A stretch of DNA of 64,000 nt, from contig OZ024743.1 in NCBI GenBank assembly GCA_964016885.1, forward strand, positions 193,456,155 through 193,520,154. The letters run 5' to 3'. This document shows positions 31,636 to 44,900 of this stretch, piece by piece. Source of the DNA: Eledone cirrhosa. Its lineage: Eukaryota; Mollusca; Cephalopoda; Octopoda; Eledonidae. The notes under the pieces are model-generated. The model ran no database searches, was not told where the DNA came from, and saw nothing but the letters and a program-made list of their open reading frames with translations. Position 1 is the stretch's first letter. The number at the start of each line of letters is the position of its first letter. The translations under genes and the position numbers were made by a program.

Positions 31636-34600
31636 CCAAAAGTTAAACAAAGTTCATTGATTAATCAATAAATATAGTTTTACAATAGATTAGAAGCACT
31701 CAACAGTTAAAGTTTTCTGGAGTTATTAATATTAATAAATATAGTTATTAATATTAATAAATAAAGTTAGGATTGGCAATGAGTATAGCGAGGAATTTAG
31801 CGTACAGGTTGGGGTCCACCAGGGCTCTGTTCTTAGCCCTCTCCTGTTCATCATAGTCCTGCAGGCAATAACGGAGGAGTTTAAGACCGGATGCCCATGG
31901 GAACTCCTGTATGCTGATGACCTCGCACTCATAGCTGAATCTATGGTAGAACTAGAGAATAAATTCCAAACCTGGAAGCAGGGACTAGAGAGAAAGGGCC
32001 TCAAAGTCAACATGACAAAGACTAAGGTCCTTATAAGTAGACGAGAAAACAGAACCCAGATCCCCTCAGGGAAATGGCCTTGCTCAGTATGTAGGAAAGG
32101 TGTAGGTAGGAACTCCATTCTTTGCCCCAAATGCAAACAATGGGTACACAAGAGATGTAGCGGGATCTCAGGAAGCTTAATTAAGAATGTAGGATTCACA
32201 TGCAGCAGCTGTGCTGAAACAGCAAGCAAACAGCCACAGGAAACAAGTACCACCAATCTCTGGGAGGGCCCTGTAGAAACAGTAGACAGCTTCTGCTACC
32301 TAGGTGACCGAATTAGCAACGGAGGTGGGTGCTCAGAAAGTACAATAACTAGGGTAAGAACGGGATGGAAGAAGTTTAGGGAACTACTACCACTGCTAGC
32401 TGCAAAAGGCTTCTCCCTCAGAATGAAAGGCAGACTGTATGATGCGTGTATCCGAACAGCGATGTTGCATGGTAGTGAGACCTGGGCGCTGAAGGTGGAA
32501 GACTTACGTAGATTAGAGAGAAACGAAGCCTGCATGCTCCGATGGATGTGTAACAGTAATATACGTGAACGACAAAGCATAAATGAATTGAGAGAGAGAC
32601 TGAGCATAAGAGGAATCAAATGCTGCGTGCAGGAGAGGCGGTTACGCTGGTATGGACATGTGATGCGTATGAAGGATGACAGCTGCATAAAAAGGTGCAG
32701 AGCACTAGAAGTTGATGGAAACCGCGGAGTGGGGAGACCCAAGATGACTTGGGATGAGGTGATAAAAGCCGACCTTACCCAACTACACCTCCTAAAGTCA
32801 ATGACACACGACCGTGACTTCTGGCGTCACGCAGTAATACAGGGTACCCGACCTCCCATGGGTACATGCTGAAGCATATAAACAATATGCCCCCCCCCCC
32901 CCACCGCAAGGTGGTCGTGGAGGTGCCACGGCAAAAAAGCACCCAGCCCACACTGTAAAGTGGACGTGTAGGCGCCACGAAAAAGCACCCAGCACTCACT
33001 GTAAATGAGGTTGGTGTTAGGAAGGGCATCCAGCTGTAGAAATCAAGCCAGATCAGTTCCTGTATGAGCAAGGCATGGTCAGCCGACCAGACACTGCCCA
33101 CAACAGGACAACCCGTCTAACCCATGCTAGCGTGGAAGAACGGACGTAAAACGGTGATGATGATGATGATGATGATAGACATTCAACGTAATCAAAATAT
33201 ATTTTATTATATATATTTCGGAGGTACTGTGCTGTTTTTTCAGTACGTCCTCATCAGATAAAATATATAAATTGATGTGTGACATATCTCAACTGTGCTG
33301 ATGGTTCAATGCCAAGACTGGAATTGAACCATCAGCACAGTTGAGGTATGTCACACATCAATTTATATATTTTATCTGATGAGGACGTACTGAAAAAACA
33401 GTACAGTACCTCCGAAATATATATAATAAAATATATTTTGATTACGTTGAATGTCTATATTTATTAATATTTTGAATTAATATATATATATGAAGTATTT
33501 CCATAGGAAGGGTAAAGGAAAGGAGAGTGGTCTATTTTAATTATACCCCCCTTTCATACCTTTAACACACACACACCGACCACTTTCATTCTTTCCACCC
33601 TTCATAACCTATTAGAGACTTTGAGCACTTTTTTATTTTTAACCTTTAACCATACTTTTATCTACAACCCAAAACACTCACATATTCACATTAATCCCAT
33701 ATCCTTTGTCATACCCTTAACACACACACACTGACTACCCTCATTACTCTATCATAGCCTTTTTCTTTCTTCCTAATAGTTATACTCTTTCTACATACAC
33801 CTTTACTTTTCATTATTATAATAACGGGAACCCCAATTCTATATTTCAGATAATATATTCATAGATATATATGGATATATATGCCTGTTTATGTATGTAT
33901 GCATTTATCATCATCATCATCATCATTTCATTTTACGTCCACTTTTCCCTGCTTGCAAGGGTGGGACGGGAACTGATTCTGGCTTGATTTCTACAGCTGG
34001 ATGCCCTTCCTAACACCAACCTCATTTATAGTGAGTGCTGGGTGCTTTTTTGCTGTGGCACCTCCACGACCACTTTGCAGTGGAATGATAGGGACTGGGG
34101 TCCCTATCTTCTCATTTCTACAGCTGAGTAAATTGGAGCAATGTGAAATAAAGTGTCTTGCTCAAGGAAACAACACATCGCCCGGTCTGAGAATTGAACT
34201 CAACCTTTCGATTGCAAGGCCAATGCTCTAACCACTAAGCCATGTGCCTCCACTTATGTATGTGTTTATGTATAATTGTGTGTGTATTCTTGTATTTATA
34301 TGTGTATATGTATAATTATATATGTGTGTATGTATGTGCATGTCTATGTATGTTTATGTATATGTTCTGCATGTACGTATGTGTGCATGAGTGTATAAAT
34401 GTGTGTATATATATTATGTATATCCATATTTGTATATGTGTGTGTGTGCGTGCGTGTATATATTTATGTACGTATGTATATGTGCTGTATATCTTATAGT
34501 GTATATAATTTTATCCTTTTAATTTTTTTAGCTGTGTATATACATACTTTTCCTATCATATGCATTTCCATACTTCTATGTCTGCGTACATGCGTACACG

Positions 34601-35966
34601 CATATGTATATTTATGTATTTTTATATTTTTTCTTTCTTTTCTTTTTTCATATATGTAAATGTATGTGTGTGTGTATATTTATTTATGCATGTGTGTGCG
34701 TATGTATGTACGAATATGTTTTTTTTATATATATATACACATATGTGTGTATGCATGTATATGTGTGTGTATATATATATATACGAATGGAAGTTTAGTA
34801 AAATCTCTCTCTATCATCATCATCAACGTTTAACGTCCGTGTTCCATGCTTGCATGGGTTTGGACGGGGGTTTTCCCACTTGAGGCAAGAGTGATTGTCT
34901 TGCTCGCATAGGACTGTCTGGCGGGTTTTCTACAGCTGGATGCCCTTCCTAACACCAACCACATTTACAGTGTGGGGCTGGGAGGTTTTTACCATGTTGC
35001 CTACACGGCCACATTACAGCGTGGACTGTGTGTTTTTTTGTCGTGACACCTACACGATCTCATTTGTTTCGGCCTGGATGTTGTGGCACCAGCATAACTT
35101 TACATTGAAAGGGGCGGTGTGGATGGGGTGGGGGCGGGGGTGGATGGGGTGGGGGTGGTGTGACGGGGGTGTATTTTGTTAGAGATGCCTACTGACTGTA
35201 GTAGGTTTTACTTTGTATTTAGGTAAGGCGGGTCTTCTCTATTACTGAGTACCGCCAAAGGTCTCGGTCCAGTGACATTGTCTTGGAGAGGTGTAAGTGT
35301 GTGAGGTCGGAATTTATCAGCTCGTCCCAGGTTTTTCTGGGTCTGCCTACTCCGTAGCTACCGTCTATCTTTATTGCCCTGCACTTTGTTATACAGCTGT
35401 CGTCTTTCATGCGCATCACGTGACCATACCAACGTAGCCTTCTCTCAAGTAAACAACATCTGATCCCTCTTATTTCTAATTTTTTCCTTAGTTTGCTTAT
35501 GCTTTGCCGTTCACGTATGTTACTATTACACATCCAGCGGAGCATGCAAGCTTCGTTCCTCTCTAGTCTGCGTATATCCTCTGCACACAATGCCCAGGTC
35601 TCACTGCCATGCAACATTGCTGTTCGTATGCAGGCATCATACAACCTGCCTTTCATTTTTATGGAGAACCCTTTAGTGGCTAATAGTGGTATAAGCTCTC
35701 TGAACTTTTTCCATCCAGTTCTGACTCTAGCTACTGTACTTTCAGAGCACCCTCCCCCACTGCTGATTTTGTCACCCAGGTAACGGAAGCTGTCCACTAT
35801 TTCTATAGAACCCTCTGTGCAATTGAAAGAGCTAGTATTTTGTGGGCACTTGCTGCTACTTATTGCACCAGAGCACCGGCCACATGTAAAATCTATGTTC
35901 TTAGTTAGCTTACCTGTGATCCCACTACATCTTTTATGCACCCATACTTTGGATTTGGGACATATG

Positions 35967-35999
<33 letters not shown>

Positions 36000-38900
36000 G
36001 TTCTGTCTCATGAGGACATATCCACGTAAGTTACTGTTATGTAACAATGGCAAGTGACTCAGAAATGTGCATAACGTTTGATCATTCAATAAATTGAAGT
36101 ATATATAGAAAAGTAGAAACTGCCTTCATGTTATATATATATATAGATATGACAAGCTTATGCAGATTCCTCACCACTAAATTCCACTCACAAAGCATTG
36201 GTCATGTCAAAGTGAAGCCACAGTAAGGGACACTTGCCTAATGCTATGGGAAGGAAACACCTTTATTATATCACCATGCTTGCACCTTGATAATTTTCTA
36301 CTTTTTCTTTTTTTACTTTCATAAAGTAGAAATTCTGACTATTCAGTTGTGATAGAAAAAAAAATGAATAAAACAGAAACCAAAGAAATGCGTATAAACT
36401 AGAATTGTACCTTCCATGTGCACAGTAATTGTATACCAAGAATGGATGGAGACATTCAATGCCAAAGGAGCACTGGAGACAAAACCATTATGATTCTGTC
36501 CAGCTACAAACAGTGGTTGACTATTGTTTACCTGTAAATAAATAAATATAAATAAATAGATAAATATATATATATTTCAGATTGATAGTATCAAAAGTAG
36601 AGATCATTGTAAATATTTACATTATTAGAGTAACAGCTTTAAATTTTTAATGCGATGTAGGCTTAGTGATATTTTGTACTTTTCAAAAATTTCTTGCTAA
36701 TACAACTTTATGTGGTACAGCACTGAGAGTTAAATAATGCAAAAAAAAACAACAACAAAAAAACAAAAAAAAATACAACAACAGAAAAAAAGGGAAAGAA
36801 AATGTCAGAAGTATTTACCATCAGAAGAATGAACTTTTTCTTGTTATCTGCATACCATAAAAGTCCAGATTTCTTTAGAATACGGAATTTGATACTGATT
36901 GTATTAGCTTTTAGAACACTTCGTTTTTTACGGAACTTTGAATTTGATTTTAAAAATTCGTCTCGATAGTAAGTCTCTCGTCTACTAAATTCAACACGAG
37001 CTCCAGGTCCAAATGAAAATGCTTTCCATTCTGAAAAACAGAAGAAACATGTGTTAGTCAGTAATTATTTGGATTGACTGTAAAAAGGTTTCATAACTAC
37101 TTAAAATATGATTTAATAGTGTTGCTGTCTTGTGAAATAATAATGAAATAATAATGTACAGTGCTCAGGTGCACTACAACTCACAATTCTTTCAGAATAA
37201 CATTACAAATATAATTGTTTCTACTTTTGGCACAAGGCCAGCAATCATCACAGTGCATTACTGGTACTTTATTTTATCGACCCCATAGGGAGGAAAAGCA
37301 AATATAATGTTGATAAACTCAAATATAAACACATATAACAAATATGATTAACCATTGGTAGGAACCTCACAAATATAACGCACCAAAATATATGATCTGA
37401 GTGAGAGAAAGAAAGAAAAAAGAAAAAAGTTAAAAGGAGGGGGCGGGAGCAAAAACAAAAACGACCATCAATTAAGGGAGTCACTCCACGCAGAGCTGTT
37501 ACTTCTCCAAATTAAGAGATCACAGCTCCAATGCTGGCATATGGTTAGAATGTCTTAGGGAAGAATCACTGGACAGATTTTACAGGCAAAACCAACAGGT
37601 AGGAGACCAAGGTGTAGACCCTGAGCAAAATGTTGGAGATCAGTTGGAGGCAGTTGCTTCTGACAGGACCCACTGGAAAGAGTGTTTGAGGACTCTGCCC
37701 CATGACCCTCTCAGGAAGAGAAGGAGGAGGAGGAGGAGGAGGAAGAGGAAGAGGAAGAGGAAGAGGAAGAGGAAGAGGAAGAAGAAGAAGAAGAAGAAGA
37801 AGAAGAAGAAGAAGAAGAAGAAGAAGAAGAATTACAATCAGAAAAATTGACTTACTTTCTTCACAAATTTCCCCCATGTACTGAAGGGGACATTTGCACT
37901 TGAAAGTTGTCCACTTATCAAGACAAATGCCACCGTTTTGACAGGGGTTTGTCTTACATGGTCCAGTTGTATTTTCTCGTAGACATTTTTTCTTGATTCC
38001 AGTGGATCTTCGTGGTTTAAGCTGAATCATATCCACTCCATTCACAATAAAACTGCGCATACATCCAATAAAATCGTGTGAATGAACTTGATTGCTACGA
38101 ATTACATATTGTGCAGGAATTCCACCAATGTATAGATTACCACCGTGAAGTTGTAAATTCCTGGAATGGTAGGAATATTTCAAGAATATATGAAAAAAAA
38201 AAAGTGGTTGAATTAAGAAATAAGGGGAAAATTTGGAATTTTAAATGTGTGTGTCCCAACACAAATGAATATAATAATGGTCATCATCATCATCATCATT
38301 ATCGTTTAACATCCATTTTCCATGCTAGCATGGGTCAGACGAGTTGTCCCATTGTGTGATAACCAGGTCGTGGGACCGTGTTTAGCTCACAGAGAACTGA
38401 TTTTGGTTTGCTTTCTACTGCTGGATGCCCTCTTAATGTCATCATCATCAATCAATATAAATAACAACTGAGAAAATTTAGTATGCAAAGGGTTAAACAA
38501 TGATCCACATAGCATATTCTGGTCCTAATTAAATTGATCCAGATTGCAATAGAGAATGTATTTATGAGAAACTTATCAGTTGTGAGCATTTAATAATTCT
38601 TTTGATACTAACTTGGCTAAGACTGGCTTTGGTCTATGAAACAAAACCAGCCATTTCAAAGGGTTCTTATTTAACCCTTTAGCATTTACATTACTCTATA
38701 TTTACTATTGTATTTTCATGGTAAACACATTATTTCACATAATATCGAATCTATGAGATTTTGATATTTATTTTGCGAACAATACTTTAACATCAGTATG
38801 AACGGCTGGTTACAGCTGGTTTGAACAGAAAGAGGTGTGAGAATTCTGGCCGGATATGGCCGGTTTAAGTGATAAAGGATTAAATTAAAATTTTCCAGCA

Positions 38901-41900
38901 TAACCATGTTAAGTTACTATCTTAGTAATGAAATAATTGTTTCTACATTTGGCACAAGGCCAGTGCATTACTGGTACTTTATTTTATCGACCCCGTAAGG
39001 ATGAAAGGCAAAGTTAACCTCGGTGAGATTTGAACTCAGATCATAAAGGGACGCAACTCTATGTTTCAAAGCATGGCGTCCGACCCTCTACCGATACTGC
39101 CAATCCACCTAATGAAATAATCATCATCGTTTAGTATCTGTTTTCCCAGGGCTGGATGTATTGTCACAGACCAGTCAGTATTTAGGAAGAGCTTCTATCC
39201 TCAAGGAGGGATGGAATTCAAACATATGATCCACACTTTACCAAGTGCATTTTATCATGGCACCAGCACTAAGGAAGGTGTCAAGTCTTTGACACAGCTG
39301 AAGAGTCTTCTTAACCCTTTGTATAAGTTTTTTTATGGCTGGATGCCCTTCTTATCGTATAAATCACCAACACTAGGGAGGTTATCATGCCATTGACACA
39401 ACTGAAAAGTACCTCATGACTCTTTATTTGGAAAGTTTTCTATGGCTGGATGCCCTTCATATCACCAACTACTTTACAGAGTGCACTAGGTGCATTTATC
39501 ATGTAGATCAGCAATCATGTAAGTAAATCTCTCAAAATTCTTTACTAATTAATTGAAATAGCATAGAAAATGGACGTTAAACAATGATGATGATGATGAT
39601 AGTGTATTTTGTGAGAAGTACCGTCATGAAACGTTTTACTGGGATCCCTGGACAGAAAAATGAAGCAGAATGTAAAAAATAACGGCAGGTACATATAACT
39701 TACTCATATTTCAGTTCTCCTTGATTTGAGCAGGTTTTGTTTCCATGACAACCACTACATTGGTTATTTGAAGAACATTTGTGAACTGATATATGGACAT
39801 TCTACAATTAAAGCCAGAAACAAAACAGAAATATATTAATCTACAAGTACTTTCACCATCATATTAGTGTCTGTTTTTCTATGCTGACCACTGTTAGCCA
39901 TGTCTGCCAGGATACACATGATTCTATCTCTGTTGTACTTACAGTAATTCTTTTGAAGAACTGATCTCCTGGTAATTGAGATGTCATTTTATTTTATATC
40001 AAAAATAAAAATAAAATAATGTATTAAAAGTCGGAGATCACTTGGGCATGTGGTTAGAATGTCTTAGGAAAGAATTGCTGGACAGATGTTATGGGCAAAA
40101 CCATGTAGAAGTAACACAACTACAAAATGGTTATCTCTGTATTATGGCACTGGATCTATTCCTTCAAATATTGGTTTCTGATTTAGGCACAAAACCAACA
40201 ATCTTTTGGGGAGAGAGGAAAGTTAATTAAATCGACCCCAGTGCATCACTGGTACTTTATTAAACATAGTACATGCTTTCATATACACCCCTATTAAACA
40301 TAGGACATTCTTTCATATACACCCTTATTAAACATAATACATTCTTTCATATACACCCTTATTAAATATAGTATATACTTTAATATACACCCTTATTAAA
40401 CATAGGACATTCTTTCATATACACCCTTATTAAACATAGTATATGGTTTCATAAACACCCCTATTAAACATAGTACATTCTTTCATATATACTCCTATTA
40501 AACATAGTATATGCTTTAATATACACCCCTATTAAATATAGTATATGCTTTCATAAACACCCCTATTAAACATAATAGAAGGAAAATAACTTACTCTGCG
40601 AATTCTCAACACTTCCACTTTAAACCAGTTACCATCATTAATCCTGTATGGAATGTAAAGATTAAGAACAGATGCACTTCCAGTAGAGATAGAAAGTTGA
40701 ACCTGTCCATCAATAATTTCCAAAGCTATGAAACTCTCTACAGTTTGGCTGAGAGATGGATTGACAGGGTTATAAAGTAGCAAAGCATTAGACATTTTTG
40801 TAGCAAGATGTACTGTAATGTTATTGTAGTTCTCAGCTATAGTTGGAAATTCCAGGAATGATAATTCTTCAAATCCATAAGAAGACTTGGAACAATACTG
40901 TCCCCATTTGTTGTATGGGCATTTGCAGATGAATCCATCCACATTATTAATACAGACACTTCCATTTTGGCATGGATTAGGTTGGCAATAGTTGATTCCT
41001 GTTTCACAAAATGTTCCTAAGAAGCCTTTTTGGCAGATACACTTAAAAGAACCTTCTGTATTTTCACAAGTTCCATGTTGACAAGGATTTTGTTCACATT
41101 CATTGATATCTTGCGTACAACTTGGACCGGTCCAGCCTGATAAACACTGACAATATGACTTCTCATTGGATCTGATAACACATGTTCCACCATTATGACA
41201 AAAAACTTCTCCACATTGGGTTTCTTGGATTTCACAAAAAGTACCAGTATAACCGACAGAACATTTGCAGATAAAGTCAGTTATATTAGGTCCACTCATA
41301 ATTTGTTTATTGGTTGCTATAATATTCCAATTACTAGTGATAACTAACTGATTAATACATGACCCTTCATTGTAGCAGGGTTTGACAGCACATAAAGAGT
41401 GACCCAAACTTATATCAGTATATAACCCCTTTTGCAATTTCTTTCTTTTAGCTGTAACTGTTTCTTGCAGCAACTGTTTTGAGATGGGTCTTCCATATTT
41501 ATCTAATGCCATTATAAAGACATCAAGATCATCCCCAGTTTGTTTAATACTAAATATTTTATTATTCCAATCAGATTCTAGATTATTATTTAAATTGTTC
41601 ATAAACTTAGAGTAAAGTTTTGTAAGAAACCTTTTTTCAGTTACATTTACTAACTTCACAGACAAAGAATCCTTTAGTGTTTCATTTGTAAGAAAAGCAA
41701 AGCTAACTGTAATGTTGTACTCTACATTTGAATGAATACCATCATTTCCACTAATGGTAAGCCAATGTTCACTAGTTTCTGGTTGATGAAGTACTTCTAA
41801 GTAACACTGTTTGGTAATTTTGAAAATATCAACACTCATTTGAAGAATACGGCAAGAATAATCTCCAGTTATATCATTGTCTAACGGTTTCACATCTCCA

Positions 41901-44900
41901 ATAAATTGAGATGGTGATTGCTTTTGGAATAAACTCAACTGGATATTAAGTTGTCTTTGTCTTGAAGGACTATCATTGACATCTTGTACTACTACAGTAA
42001 AAGACAAACTTGAAGTCATTGTCAGTATACCATTATCTGTCACAGAGACATGAACAGAGAATGTAGAAATTTTTTCTCGATCTAAAGTTGTATTTGTTGT
42101 AACCAAACCTGTATTAGATATTTTAACATATTCCTTAGAATTTTTATTGTTTTGGAAGAAATAGTAAGGGTCTGTATTTGGTGGTAAGTCACAATCTTCA
42201 GTAAAATCTGCTAACGATATCACACTGGTACCAATGGCAGCATTCTCTTTGACAAAAGCTGTTAATGAACCATTAGAGAAAGTTGGAGAGCAGTCATTCA
42301 CATCAAGGATGCGAATTTTTATGGCTGTTGTTCCTATAAAAGAAATAAAATTTATAAAAGTAAATAAATTGATAAAATAACTCAGAAAATTTTAACAAGA
42401 ACCTTAAAATGATTTCTTTCTTCATTTGGTTTCATCTAGTTCTCCATGAAGTATTTCAAATAATAAATATGAGGTTTGTCCCAAAAGTAAGGGTACTGAT
42501 GTTTTATTTAAATGTATACTAGACATACATGAAATTACATGTTATCTCCTTCATACGACGCTTGAGTAAAGCATGACAGACTTGGGGACGGGTCTAGTAC
42601 TCCTTACAGTTAAGAAACAAAAACAAGACATATAGAGAAATAAAAAAGGGAAGGCCTATGGGAGGCAAAAAAAAAGCATAAATAAGTTTTAAAAATGTGA
42701 AAAACAAGGTATTACTAATAATTTTAGTAAATCCCTCAAATTCTTCATTAATTCAGTGTATTCCATTCGAAATACAGTCATAAAACGGTTAATTAGAAAT
42801 AGAAAATAGATATAAGAATATAGTTACCTGTTTGAGGTGGGACTCCTTTGTCAATGGCGCCTACTTTTAGCTTGTACAAAGCCACTGATTCACGATCAAG
42901 TTTGGAAGAAGTGGAAATTTGGCCGGAGGTTGAATCAATATGGAAAGCATTCTGGAGATTTCCTGATAGGATTGTATAATTGAATTGGTGATCCTTGCGA
43001 TGCAGATCATTGTCAAAAGCTTTTACCTTAATAACAGGTGTATTAAATGGAACGTTTTCAACGATATCTTTAGTATAAAGTGATTTAAGGAACACAGGAG
43101 CATCATTAGCATCAGTTATAGTGATATGGACCTTGCATTGAACGGTATCATTGCCTTTCACACTTCCCCAGTTTTTAGCCATGACATCCAAAGTAATATG
43201 AGGTTGTGACTCATAATCAGGTTTTCCAGATACTGTGATAACTCCAGAGAGAGGGTTTATTTTAAAACCCTTTAAATTACTAGAATCCATTAAAAAATAA
43301 TAGACAACTCCATCTGGCCCTGCGTCTCTGTCTGTAGCAAGTACAGCACCAACAGATGTTCCTTTTTGAACAGATTCACTGATACTGAAATTATATTCAT
43401 TCTGTATGAATATAGGATTGTATTCATTGACACTAACTAAATTGACATTAATGACAGCAACATTTTGTAAATTAGTTCCAGGGTTCTTTGCAAGGATATG
43501 AAGTGAGTAGTTTTCTTCAGATTCATAGTCAAGTGATGAAGTAGAATTTATAGTTTTAGTTTTATGGTCTATCATGAATTTAGATTGGGCTTGGTTATCT
43601 CCAACAATTTGATATTCAATTATAGCGTAACTACCAGAATCTGCATCAGTGGCAGTTAGTTTGAAGATCGATGAACCAATTGGAGAATTTTCCTGGACAT
43701 AAACATCGTAAACATCTTGGTCGAACACTGGAGGGTTATCATTGACATCAATAACAAAGATTGTAAATATAATGGAAGTTTCTTTGAAATATAAGCCATG
43801 GTCTCTTGCAGTAATATTCAGTCGATGTACAGTTGTTGTATCGTAATCAAGTGTTTTACTCACAGATAAGTTTCCATATTTTTCATTAATAGAAAATAAA
43901 TTTTGAGGGTTACCACCAGTTATGTAATAACTGACCTCTTTATTTGGTCCATGATCATAATCTAATGCTTGAACTGTATCAAAAATGCCATTTACGGTAA
44001 AATTCTCAGGAATTTGTTTCTCGAAAACAATTCTCAAGAATAGAGGTGGGTATTTGTTGATGTCTGTGACTTTCAAATGTATTGTTGCTATGTCTGATGA
44101 CTGTGGTGGGCGTCCTTTATCAACTGCTTGAACTTTTAACTGAAACTCTTTAGCCATACTTTGACTCAAACTAACAGAAAGATGCACAGTTCCTAAAAAG
44201 ATAAAGGAGAAATAAAGTTGATTAAATAAAGCTAATTTTTACTAGATTATATGAAAACTTCCATGCTTCCCGAAATTCACCAACACTATACCTGATATTC
44301 CCCCTCCATATGCATGTGTGTGTGTCATGTCTCATACAGTGTTCACTTTCTTGACATTTGTACAGGATTCTGGCAGGTTAACTTTGCCTTTCATAGTACA
44401 TAGAATAACTTTGCCTTCATTCAGTGGCCAGTTACAGGTGGTTTGAACAGAAAGAGGTGAGAGAATTCTGGCCAGATATGGCTGGTTTAAATGTTAAAGG
44501 GTTAATGGTCACATGTCTTTGCAATACTCAACCACTCACATGTTAATGCAGGTTCAATTGATAGAGTGACTCAATGCTCATCATTAAAACTGAGAGAGGA
44601 TCCATCAGGTAATAAAATTGGAAGTATAGTTGTGTGATTATAGGTGTTGCCAATAATCATGTGAAGCCTTCATGTGGCTTTATGGTTAGTTTGTTTGGTT
44701 TATAATTGTAAGGTCATGAGTTCAACTCCTGGCAGTGTATTGTGTCCTTGAGCAAAGTACATTATTTCATGTTGCTCCAGTTCACTCAGCTGTAAAAAAT
44801 GAGTCATATTTGTAATTCAAATGGGCTAGCCTTGTGATATACCCTTTCAGGCTGAATCTCCCTGAGAACTGTTTTAAAGGTACACATGTCTGTGGAATGC

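Larger units (their letters stand above)
33175..33458. repeat. 136-bp inverted repeat with two hammerheads (FAT4 intron)
   Basis: 33175-33310 and 33323-33458 are near-perfect reverse complements (two mismatches seen) with a 12-nt spacer. It directly follows the (GATGAT)n tail of the LINE at 31766-33174. Each arm holds a hammerhead-like motif. Confidence 0.93.
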
